A DNA stretch of 64,000 nt, taken from the NCBI GenBank assembly GCA_019918135.1, contig WBZZ01003221.1, forward strand, positions 35,138 through 99,137, in the 5' to 3' direction. The notes beneath the pieces were generated by a model. That model did no database searches. It saw nothing but the letters and a program-made list of their open reading frames with translations, and was not told the DNA's origin. Shown here piece by piece: positions 11,261 through 20,425 of the stretch. Made by a program: the position numbers and the translations under genes. This DNA is from Paulinella micropora (taxonomy: Eukaryota; Cercozoa; Imbricatea; Euglyphida; Paulinellidae). Numbering within the stretch: position 1 is the stretch's first letter; each line of letters begins with the position of its first letter.

Positions 11261-12502
11261 AATGATCTGCTTGAAAATGTTGCCACGCTCCGGACAATGA
11301 ACCACCGCTCAATTGGCGACGGCTGCAATTCTTCGAACCGGGAGGGAATCACGATAATCTATCTTCCTTTCCTGTCCTAGAATAGGTAATCTATATATTT
11401 TTTTCCCGGACGATACCCCCTACGGGAAGCGCTCGAAAAAAAATTTCTCGGGCTCATATCATATCAATTGGTAACTTCATTTCATATTTGTTCTTTCATA
11501 TTGATACATTGATTTGATCCTATTAATATGCTTCACGTTGAGTGAATGGATTGCGTTCATGTCATTTTTTGTAACATGAATTATACCGCCATACACCATT
11601 TGTATTTTTGTAATACCTGCTATGTAATGCGGCCCTCGGCTTCATATCGTTAATTTAATTAACGGCATTTGTTGTCGTTCATTGAATATACGGATATAAA
11701 GTCCGGGGGGGGGGTGCATTATACCACTAGATGGCATAATATATATATAAGGAATAGGACTCAATATCATTAAAGGTTTTAATATTTAGCAATAAGTTTG
11801 ACTAGCACGTGACCGTAATTATTTACAATGTGATAAGCATTATAATTTTTACTTGTCTGGATTGACTTTAGTAACAGCTCATAACGCTACCGCTACTTGC
11901 GGTCAATATCAGGACTTTTGCTCTGACTTGCATTTTATATTTGGACTGTGTTGTACTTGCGTATATACACCATCCATTTTCACTCACCTCAATTACTGTC
12001 ATATTTGGTTGTGCACTGGTAACATAAATATACACAGCCAGGATTATTTCGGTGATTGTATTAATCTGTGTCCTCATTACTATCGATCTGAATATATAAA
12101 TTGGTACGGCTTATCATATCTACATTGACTGCTCTATTCCGGTTTCATAAGTGATATTGTTATTATTTCATTTATCACAATTCTACTCACCAAGTTGTGT
12201 ACAAGACAAGTTGTTTATAGCAACGACTTCAATACGGAATTCAGTATTCATTGTCATTAAAGTAATTACCACTTACTTCAGAAGTGTCTGTCCGATTGTC
12301 TGTTACCACAGACTTCTACTTCAAGTGATCAAGACCTAATGTCTGATTCCGGGGCCCGTTGGTTTGGCACCACCTTGAAGTTGTAGTACCACTTCCAGTA
12401 ACGTAGCTCGCTGACACATGCATTGTTGAAACAAGTCCAGTAGTCTGCAACATTAACTTTTCCCATTTGTAAACCCCCCCCCCCCCCCGGCATATCAGCT
12501 CT
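11261..12502. other. Gene-free stretch with poly-G and poly-C tracts
   Basis: About 1.2 kb of AT-rich DNA with no credible gene. It holds a run of ten G at 11705-11714 and a run of fifteen C at 12474-12488. These could be the purine tracts of a plus-strand element (the relic ending at 11260) and of a minus-strand element (the Gag ending at 12503), meeting tail to tail with LTR remnants between. I did not find repeat pairs that prove this. Confidence 0.4.
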
Positions 12503-13791
12503 TTAAGCAGCTTCTTCTCCAACGAAGATCATCGGGTTTGTCGAAGCCATGAACGCAAATGCATCCTTCTTTCCTTTGCCTTTCCCACCGACCTCGATTA
12601 GACCTCCCCCATCCGCAGCCGGCGCAAGATAAGCCTCAAACGTTCTTGGAACCTCCATGTCAGTCATCGTCGCAGCAAGGCACGATACGCCCTGCACACC
12701 AGCGTTGGCTTTCTTTTTGCCAACTTTCTCTCCCGGCTTTGCGTTACTTCGAGCCACGTTTCCGTTCCCATTCGGCTTCTGGTTCGCAGTCTGTTTCTGG
12801 CTTCCATCCAGTGGCAGTTTCTTTCTGTAACGGTCCTTTAGTGTCGGGCATCGCCTGCCTTGGTGGTCGTGGCAGGGGATTCTGCACTTAATAGTGCAAG
12901 TAAAGCATTTATGAGGATTTCCAAAGTTATAGCATTCTAGTTTTCTGCCCTCCGTTATCGAGTTTTCCTTAGGTCGCTGCTGCTGAGCCGCCACCATCGC
13001 CGTGCCCATCACCCTCTCTTTTTTCGACAACGCCTCGTTCGTTATTACTCTTCTTTCAAAGAGTTGCTTGAAATCGTTCCACGTAGCCGAGGGTGCTGCC
13101 ACTTGAGCATCCAAGAATGATTTCCATAGATTCCGATGCTCACATTTCCCCAACGCAGTCTTAATAAACTGCATCCGTAGTGTAGCGCTTATTGGTTCCC
13201 CGTGAGTATCCAGAAATTGACAGTGCGATTCGAAGTCACTTAGCTGAGCCCGTAAATCCTCCTTACAATTAAATCTACATCCACAGACCAAGTTGTTTCT
13301 TTGCTGCTTTTGATGCGCGTCGTTACCTGGGTAGCGTTCACGAAGCAAATTATTAACTCTTCCGGTCGTAGTTGCTCCTCTCGTACTAGGTGCCGGACGA
13401 TGGCATTGCGCTCTGACGCAGCCCCGTATTCTAACCCCTTGTAGAGCCACATGAAGATCTGGGCCCTTCTGGCCGTAATCTTTCTCCGTTGAGTCGGGGT
13501 CAGATCATGCTTCTGGTCCTGTTGCTTGTTGTCAGCGTCCCCACGTCTTTGCCGCGCCGCAGCTTCCTTAGCTTCCTTGGCCTCCGCACGCAGTTCTGCC
13601 TCAACCTCGATGCGCCACTGAAGTACTTCAGCCACCGGCCTCACATACTCCCAGCATTCGATCGACGATAGATCCGCCCGAACTTGCGCGAACCAATCGT
13701 CCCAGCTCCGTCCCGTAACACCATCCTTAAACGTAGGCGCCTTACCTTGTAGGACAGCGGTCGCAGCATCTTTCAGCGCAGAAGAGGTCAT
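12503..13791 (-). pseudogene. Retrotransposon Gag-like protein, frameshifted
   Basis: Two minus-strand frames overlap near 13250. The first (13791-13240) starts MTSSALKDAATAVLQ and holds a W-D-D-W segment and a helical Gag-like region. The second (to 12503) continues with LRAQLSDFESHCQFLDTHGE, WNDFKQLFERRVITNE and a Cys/His cluster (CYNFGNPHKC...) that looks like a degenerate zinc knuckle. No protease or polymerase follows before the poly-C tract, so this is either a Gag-only element or a truncated one. Confidence 0.5.
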
Positions 13792-14066
13792 AACCCTTTA
13801 TATTAATACTCGAACAGGATCAGTGTTCAGAACCGGAGCACTTGGTGACTTGCTTAATTAGGCAACTCTGAGATACTTTACTAATACACAGATTGAGGTA
13901 CAAATTTGGCGCGCTTTAAAGACGCGTTTCCTGACCTGACCGCTACAATTGCCATATTCAGTCTTATTGAAATTGTATGAGTCCATTCACTAGAGTCAGT
14001 CCTAATAATAAACTTCAAGTTCTCAATTTTGGTTTTATACAGCCTATCGAATTATAGTGACCAATT
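13792..14066. other. Short gap upstream of the Gag-like frame, no feature
   Basis: AT-rich sequence between two minus-strand frames. No repeat, RNA or gene was recognised. It may be leader or LTR of the Gag-like element. Confidence 0.3.
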
Positions 14067-14869
14067 CTATTCTACTGAAAGAAGTTGGTACAAAGCTCGG
14101 ATCCACCGTACTGCACCACGTTCACATCCGTATAAATCCGAGCATGCATCCGCCTCAGGCTCCTCAGCCCCAACAGGAGACCACCAGCAAAGGCTGGGAC
14201 GACCCAAAAACGATGGCAGAAAGACTATCTGTCCTTCAAAAGGAAGGTAAGCATGACCGATCCGGATACCAGCGTCATACCACCCACTCCCTTTACCCGT
14301 CCACGACACAGCCTAAACCCGTGTCTGAACCATGGTTCGCCGCCCCACAGTTCAACGAACTCTTTGCCAAGCACATTCAGAGATGCTATTGTATCATTTC
14401 CTACAATGCATTCCTCCTGTACATTTTCAATAAAAATTTTAGTGAACAGCAAAGGCAATTCAGCTTTCCCCGGACCATACCCGGCCGCCGAAAATGCTTC
14501 GTAACCACCAAAATATTTATCCTTAAGCGCGTTTTCCGCGATAACACTATCAAGGTCCGTACCTCTATTCATCACTGGACCCAACGTGTCCCTGTGACTA
14601 TCAAGGTCCTCAACCTTCGTATCCTGTCTATCCTGGCCCTCCGAGGCCAAAATTAATGTCCGTTCCTCAACCCGCTGCATCCTTGCGCGAGTCCTATCAT
14701 CACATGACAAGTCATGAGCAACCTCGTCGCCTCCGTGGCCGACAGGCAACTCACCCGACTTATCCTTGGTCCTGACTTCCACGTCAGGCACTTGTTGCTG
14801 CTCCCGCGTTAGCTGTTCCCGAGCCCGCGTTTCCTGAGCCTTGCCCTGCACACCCATCAGAGTGTCCAA
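14067..14869 (-). CDS. Unidentified open frames, probably retroelement-derived
   Basis: Two overlapping minus-strand open pieces (14869-14225 and 14309-14067). The first is rich in Arg, Glu and Gln at its start, then has a more globular-looking stretch (ALKDKYFGGYEAFSAAGYGP). I do not recognise a family. Position between Gag-like frames suggests part of a retroelement, but this is inference. Confidence 0.25.
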
Positions 14870-14924
14870 TCGCGTTATTCCAAACGCATGGCGTTATTCC
14901 ACACGCAATACCCTGAGCCTGTTG

Positions 14925-15836
14925 TTAAGACTGAGACTGCATTCCCGGCGATCCTTGATTCCCACCCCATACCTCCCGCAGGTTGAAAAGCTGGAGATGG
15001 AATATATGGAGGTGGGACATACAAAGGCACTTGCTGCTGTGGCGGTGGAGCATAGTACTGCTGTACCGCTTGCCCGTACCCCGCCGGCAACTGTTGCATC
15101 GGCAGCTGATGTGAGTAATAAACACCAGCAGCTCCCGCCGCCGACTGCAATTGCATTGGGGAAAGCTTCTCGGTCCCCCCCCGTAAGCATTTGCACCAGT
15201 ATAAGGGGTATTCCCCATACTCGTACCATCCTGTTGGTACCGATTTGATCCCGGACGCTCCCTGGATCTTGATGGATCACGATCTCGCGGTGGTGACAGT
15301 GCACGCTCCCTCGAGCCACGCTCTCGGTCGTAGCATCCCCGATCCCGATCATAGCGAGATCGCCCTCCTGATCCTTGATCGTTACGGCCACCTTCGCTTC
15401 TTCGACCCCGCGATCGCGAACGGCTACGCCGGTCCATCGACCTTGCTCGCTCTCGACGCTCATCAGAGCTCGACGCTGGCCCCTTGTACGCCCAAGAGGG
15501 ATCCTCCAAGTTGGAACCCCTTTTCTGAGGATCATGCATTCCAAACGAAAACGGTGCGTTCCCCTCATATGAATTGATTGGGTTCCATACGTTGTACTTC
15601 TCCCAATCACCCCTCATATAAGGCTTATCCCGGGCAGGATCGATCCATCCTTTCGCCTCATAAGCCTTCTTATCACGTTGAAGAATGTTACGGAGTTCTT
15701 CTCTGTATTTACCCGAATCAAAAAGAGCTCTGAAGGGACACATAGGGTAATCGCGACGCACCCTTTCCAAAACCTCCTTCTGAACCGAGTTATCCCAATG
15801 ATCCGGATGCCACTTATCACATGAAGCCTTGCACAT
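14925..15836 (-). CDS. Arg/Ser-rich protein fragment, unidentified
   Basis: 303-codon minus-strand frame. The N-terminal half has Cys and His residues and W-x-P-x-H-W (CDKWHPDHWDNSVQKE). The middle is an RS/RD-type low-complexity stretch (RSMDRRSRSRSRGRR, RDRDPSRSRER), typical of RNA-binding proteins and of some Gag proteins. The end looks out of frame. The frame may continue upstream to about 16140 as KAGRALCMKRAA. Confidence 0.3.
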   Translation of the reverse strand: MCKASCDKWHPDHWDNSVQKEVLERVRRDYPMCPFRALFDSGKYREELRNILQRDKKAYEAKGWIDPARDKPYMRGDWEKYNVWNPINSYEGNAPFSFGMHDPQKRGSNLEDPSWAYKGPASSSDERRERARSMDRRSRSRSRGRRSEGGRNDQGSGGRSRYDRDRGCYDRERGSRERALSPPRDRDPSRSRERPGSNRYQQDGTSMGNTPYTGANAYGGGPRSFPQCNCSRRRELLVFITHISCRCNSCRRGTGKRYSSTMLHRHSSKCLCMSHLHIFHLQLFNLREVWGGNQGSPGMQSQS

Positions 15837-15994
15837 AGCTCCCGTCTTGAGTCATGAAGCCGCAGCCCTCTTCATACAAAGGGCTCGCCCAGCTTTCTTG
15901 TTGAAGCCAGGCCTTTCGCCTCGAACCATGACAACCATCACTGTAATAATGACGGCCCCTTCACTGGAATTCCTGACTCCCGTACACTTCGTCA

Positions 15995-17075
15995 TCATTC
16001 GGATCCAAGGGCCCCCTTGATCTTTACTATGTAGAATTTGTAGATTTCCTTGAGGGGGAGATTGAGGCTTAGGACTAGTGTATTTCCATCCATCGACAAG
16101 GGTCTTCTGCACGCAACGCATTGCTCGACCAACCATGTAGTCCTCGACATTCCAAAATTCTGTGCTGCGTCCACACTATCCACCTTTATGAACTCCCACA
16201 GCTCCTTAATATTTCCCTTGGAACTACTTGACTAACTTCGCAAAAGTAGGATTCTTTGTCGAAAAGAACCTCCGCCACAGCCTTAAAGGCCTCAGCACTT
16301 GAGAGTATGATGGCTATGTCCATCACTATTTGAAACGCATAGTGCAACACTTGCTTCTTTGCCAGCGTCCACCTGGCTTCATTCTTAAGCTGATCCACCT
16401 CCTGATTCTTTGACGAAAAAGAATGGAAATTCTTCTTGTTCTTGAGAATAAAATAATTGAAATTCTTTTTTTTCTTGAGCATGAGATCAATGCTCTCCAA
16501 ACACATAGCATCAAGCATCAATTGCTTGAGCTGTTCCCAGTGAGTGCTCCATTCCTCACTCTTCGAGATCCATTCGTTGTCAACAGCCTATCAAAAACGA
16601 AAAAACATGTTCGTCACGATGGCAACATCCTCGGGCAGTATAATGCATGCTGAGCGACAGACGCGACGTACTTCAGCCAGCCACGCACGAATATCACCAA
16701 CATGCTTCGTGTCTGATGTCTTGTTGATATTAATATAGAAAGCCTTTTGATCGCCCAGAAGATGATCCACGTCTTTCTGATGTCGTTCCACCGTACGATG
16801 TCGTTCCTCCTCGTTACTCTCGATCTTACGAATCCAAGAGGAGACCTTCTGCTTTCTACGAGCATCTTGCTGATTCCAAGCAATAGCAAAATGAGCAATC
16901 TAGCTATGAAAGCAATCGAATCTGCCACCAGCAGTTGCTCCACTGTATTGAGCTTCTGAGAGGCTGTCACAGAAGCACAAGTGGGAAGATTCCCACTTTC
17001 ATCAACTGTCTTCCAAAGCTGATCAATTTGATCGAAAAGTTTGGTGAGAATGTCGTCAATCGAAACTACGTTCAC
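15995..17075 (-). pseudogene. Degenerate helical protein region, unidentified
   Basis: Overlapping minus-strand pieces (17075-16614, 16791-16591, 16521-16186, 16136-15995) in different frames. One reads DQKAFYININKTSDTKHVGDIRAWLAEV, another FQIVMDIAIILSSAEAFKAVAEVL. They look like parts of one helical protein broken by frameshifts or introns. No family was recognised. Confidence 0.25.
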
Positions 17076-17099
17076 TGATACGCTCGTAGGAAGAAAAAT

Positions 17100-18253
17100 T
17101 AGATTTCCTATTGATTACATAGTGGATGACACCACTTCCCACGCTCAAACATAAAAAAGATTGAAATTTTGCATTTTATCCCACCTGGGATGTCTTTCCT
17201 CTAAGAAGTCCCAAGCTTGCTAGCAACCAATCAACAACCAATCAAGTATACAGATGTTGCATATAATGCTTGAAGAAATCATTGAAGAATTTATTACTAA
17301 ATAAAAAGACATTCCATACCTCCGTTTGGACAGTCTGCCCGCTGCAAAATTGAAATGCACCAGCCTGTCGGTAGAAACAATCAGTCTGGACACTGCCAGC
17401 TTCTCAGGAATCCAATATGGTGTTTCTATCCTCACAGCTTCTGAGATTTGTACAACAATCTCAGCTGCAACCAAGATGTCAGCCACTGTAGTCTGTCACA
17501 CTTTAATTGTAGATCACACATCTTTGACACCTTGTTCAGCCAAGGCATCGACGAGTGCTTTGACAGTCTGAACTGCCTTTATCGAAGGAAGCTGATCAGC
17601 CCAAGTGTCCACAAGTTAGACGATGCCTGAGCTTGCTAAATCACATGTAAATCGTCCATGCGAAGAGCAGGTGTTCCAACAAGCATAGGAGTAGCACTCC
17701 TGAATAAAAAGAACTCGTCCACAAGGATGATGTCAGCTTCATCCTGCGTAGACCGACCGACGGAGGCATCCTCAAGCCTCCTACACTATCACCCAACTGT
17801 GTAGCATACGGACTTCCTAGCATACTCTTTCTCCTATGCAATTATAGTATGTAAGATTGAGAGAAAAACAGAGAGAATAAATGGAAAACAGAAGGCACAC
17901 AACACAAGATCTAACACACACACACACACGACACTGCTTCCCAACAGCTTATGTGATATGTCTGTGTCCACTTGCTACCTTGTTCAAGTCAAAACCAGAC
18001 GTGTGTACTCCTAATCAGAAATCTTCACACACAATCTGTTTCTATCACTCTCCCCCTAAGGGAGAGTCAGACTAATTCAAACAAAACTTGAAAAGAGTCA
18101 ACACCTTTTTCTGTTCGGATTTTCAAGGTGTCAAAAACTCCAAGAAAATCAAAGCGAGAAAAAAGTGAGGACTTTGGCTTTTGTGAAGCTCACAAAAATA
18201 AAAAGCAAACACAGTTTAATTTTTCTTAGTGACTCTAGATGTAACAGGAACAG
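17100..18253. other. Left flank of element 1, no firm gene
   Basis: Contains only short open pieces, an (AC)n microsatellite near 17914-17932, and a CTCCCCCTAAGGGAGAG inverted motif near 18047-18063. It ends with GAACAG directly against the left inverted repeat of element 1. It may be retroelement LTR or leader sequence. Confidence 0.4.
18248..18253. other. Candidate left target-site duplication of element 1
   Basis: GAACAG directly outside the left inverted repeat. The six bases directly outside the right repeat (40081-40086) are GAACAA, a 5 of 6 match. Polinton-type integrases give 6-bp duplications, so this is plausible but imperfect. Confidence 0.4.
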
Positions 18254-18712
18254 AAAAAACTGGAAAGAAAAGGGGGAGTGATCCAAAGGCTCCTCCCCCC
18301 TTTTCGTTTTGAATTTTGCTATCGTTTGCCATTTTTGCCATATTCGTTCATATAAGGGCGATAACAGCATAAATCCTTATTTTTTACACGGGTAGTATAG
18401 GGTGCCACTTCGGCACACTTTTTCAAGACACGCCCCCCGCCACCAGAGACGCACACCAAAGCAAAAAGGAAATGAGCCCAACAACAAAAAACAAAAAGGT
18501 AATAGAATTCATCAGCAAATACTTCAATGCGACAGATCGTTCGTTTTGTGCGACGAATCTTTTTGCTTTTTTTCTCCGTCGTTAGTTTTAGTTTTTTTGT
18601 CGCACTTCGGCTCAAAAATCAAGACACACATTTTCTCCAGGAGGGCAAATTTCTACAAATCAAAAATTACCTTTTTCTTTTTGTGCCATTTGGTTTCAAT
18701 TATGTTTTCTGG
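18254..18712 (+). repeat. Left terminal inverted repeat of element 1
   Basis: Its reverse complement is 39620-40080 with few differences. It starts AAAAAACTGGAAAG, and about 137 bp in it holds the sequence GTAGTATAGGGTGCC. That sequence is the very end of element 2, so the two elements share an integrase-recognition-like core. The inner part overlaps the last 20 codons of the integrase gene. A small stem GTGCC-ACTTC-GGCAC lies in the core. Confidence 0.85.
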
Positions 18713-19588
18713 TTGTATGTCTTCTTTTTTTAACTGTTGCTTTATTTTCTTTTCCTTCGTTAAATCTTGAAAAAGGTCGTGAATTTGGTTTTCATCATCA
18801 ACTGGCTTTTCAAACTTAGTCTTTAATAACTCACGGGGGCTGACTAGTTCTTTGTTAGATAGCACAATCTTAAATCCGTTTCTACCCAAAACCGTATATA
18901 TTTGTTTTGACCAAGTTCGTCCTCCTTTTGAAAATAGATTTTGTTGAACTTCTCGTCTTACCTTATCGCCTGGTTCAAATTCGTTAATACTTTCATCTCT
19001 TTCAATTTTTTGTTTATTAGTAGCTTTTCCATTCAATACATAAATTGGTCTAGCTTTGATTGTTGGATGAAAACGATTATTGTAAGCTTTGACCATATCA
19101 TCAATGTATGAGACCCAGTCAAAGTTCCCATTTGTTTCAAATAGTATGTCAAGCCACCTTCTAATAGTTCTAATAACTCTGTCAACTATCGCAAGTGCTT
19201 TGTGGTCTCCTACTTCAACTGTTCTGTGTTCAATGTTATGTTCATCAAAATATTTATTAACTGCTCCTTTGTATTCTCCTCCGCTATCTGTTGTAATGAT
19301 TTCTGGAATATATGGAATAGATTTTAAGCCAGTATATACTTCATTCGCAGTTTTATTTTTTAGCGGTCTGACTTCTAACAATCTACTATTAGTGTCAATC
19401 CAAACCAACATAAAGGCATATTTTTTATTACCTGGTTTATCTTTTAACTTAGACATATCCGCCAAATCTACGAACACTTGTTTCAACGGTTTATCAGCCC
19501 ATATTGTATTCCATTTCTTACTTTGTTTTTTTTGGTAATGTAGTTCTAATGCCTGTTGCTCTTTCAGTTCTTGTATATGGTCGTCCAT
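18653..19588 (-). CDS. rve-family integrase (DD35D), element 1
   Basis: 311 residues, ATG at 19588. It would insert the element's DNA into host chromosomes. The RNase H-like core is clear: Asp41 in VFVDLADM, Asp101 in ITTDSGGEYKG, and Asp136 in HKALAIVDRVIRTIR. The spacing between the last two is exactly 35, but the third catalytic residue is Asp rather than the usual Glu. The element 2 homologue has the same substitution. The C-terminal part (ELVSPRELLKTKF, then a basic tail KWHKKKKVIFDL) probably contacts DNA. No HHCC zinc domain is visible at the N-terminus. Its start overlaps the next minus-strand gene by about 70 bp. Its last codons lie inside the terminal repeat. Confidence 0.88.
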   Translation of the reverse strand: MDDHIQELKEQQALELHYQKKQSKKWNTIWADKPLKQVFVDLADMSKLKDKPGNKKYAFMLVWIDTNSRLLEVRPLKNKTANEVYTGLKSIPYIPEIITTDSGGEYKGAVNKYFDEHNIEHRTVEVGDHKALAIVDRVIRTIRRWLDILFETNGNFDWVSYIDDMVKAYNNRFHPTIKARPIYVLNGKATNKQKIERDESINEFEPGDKVRREVQQNLFSKGGRTWSKQIYTVLGRNGFKIVLSNKELVSPRELLKTKFEKPVDDENQIHDLFQDLTKEKKIKQQLKKEDIQPENIIETKWHKKKKVIFDL

Positions 19589-19850
19589 CGCACCTTCTAA
19601 TAGTATTACTTAATGCTTTATCCTTATATATTAATCTTTCTTCTTTTTCTATTTCAAAACAATAATTAGAACAAAACTCATAAGTATAAAATCGATCGAA
19701 TGTATCGTCAATTGCTGTAATCTGTCTGTTAGCTAAGCACAAGCTCAATCCACACACATAACAGCTATTGAAGTCATACTCAAAACGATTATATAGATAG
19801 TCCATAATGTATAAACGAACATCTAACGGTAGGTTCTTAATTTCACTCAT
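19518..19850 (-). CDS. F-box-like/zinc-binding small protein overlapping integrase
   Basis: 110 residues, ATG at 19850. The N-terminus, EIKNLPLDVRLYIMDYL, resembles an F-box-like helical start (L-P-x-D-V-x-x-x-I). It is followed by CYVCGLSLC and CSNYC, two Cys pairs that could bind one zinc ion. The last 24 codons overlap the integrase start in another frame. Element 2 has no counterpart. It could be a separate regulatory protein or the zinc-binding N-terminal module of integrase, read by frameshifting. The sequence does not decide. Confidence 0.5.
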   Translation of the reverse strand: MSEIKNLPLDVRLYIMDYLYNRFEYDFNSCYVCGLSLCLANRQITAIDDTFDRFYTYEFCSNYCFEIEKEERLIYKDKALSNTIRRCDGRPYTRTERATGIRTTLPKKTK

Positions 19851-19855
19851 ATATA

Positions 19856-20359
19856 TTAGAACTTTAAAAATATCTTAGATGTATCATTGTTTTCTTTTTT
19901 TGGTTTCTCGGGTTGTTGATTATAAACATTAACTGATATGTTTGATTTCTTGCCTTTACCTTTCTTAGGCTGTTCCTCTTCCTCACTTTCGCTCTCACTC
20001 TCGCTTTCTTCCACTTTCTTTTTTGCCACTTTCTTTTGGGGTTTCTTTTGCTTAGTCTTAATCTTCATCTTGGATATTCTATCCGCAATTAGGTCAAGCA
20101 TATCTTGTTCTACTTCCTCATCCGAACTGCTCTCCTCACTTTTCTCGCCATCTCTACCATCAATCATATCCTTAGCCAACTGCTTTTTAGACACGTGGTC
20201 CATCTTTTCGTCTTCGTTCATTTCTTTCGCATTCTTCGCCTCTTCCTCCGCGAGCAATTCCGTCGCCCTCTCAATCTTTCTCTGCCTCGCATACTGTTTC
20301 TTCATTACAGTCGCTTTTTCAAGGTTCTTTATGGCAATCTCTCTATTACCTCTAGGCAT
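19856..20359 (-). CDS. Conserved charged protein, element 1
   Basis: 167 residues, ATG at 20359. It begins MPRGNREIAIKNLEKATVMK and has a Lys/Glu-rich helical first half. Long Glu/Ser tracts (ESESESESEEEEQPKK) follow, and it ends NNDTSKIFLKF. The same start and end occur in element 2, so both termini are under constraint. The family is unknown. The composition suggests a nucleic-acid- or protein-binding role. It is transcribed divergently from the tail-fibre gene, whose ATG is 66 bp away. Confidence 0.7.
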   Translation of the reverse strand: MPRGNREIAIKNLEKATVMKKQYARQRKIERATELLAEEEAKNAKEMNEDEKMDHVSKKQLAKDMIDGRDGEKSEESSSDEEVEQDMLDLIADRISKMKIKTKQKKPQKKVAKKKVEESESESESEEEEQPKKGKGKKSNISVNVYNQQPEKPKKENNDTSKIFLKF

Positions 20360-20425
20360 TCTCGGATGTATATCTAACCAAAAATAATTTTTTATTCGGA
20401 TTAATTATTATCCAAATTATATACA
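20360..20425. promoter_or_regulatory. Divergent promoter, charged protein / tail fibre
   Basis: A 66-bp AT-rich gap with a T run (AATAATTTTTTATTCGG) and AATTATATAC just before the fibre ATG. Element 2 keeps the same arrangement at 43361-43430. Confidence 0.5.

Noticed and set aside
18319-18615. 98-codon frame found at both ends of element 1 (also 39717-40013)
   Set aside because: It lies inside the terminal inverted repeat on both sides, so its conservation follows from the repeat; it starts and ends without gene-like signals, and element 2 has no equivalent.
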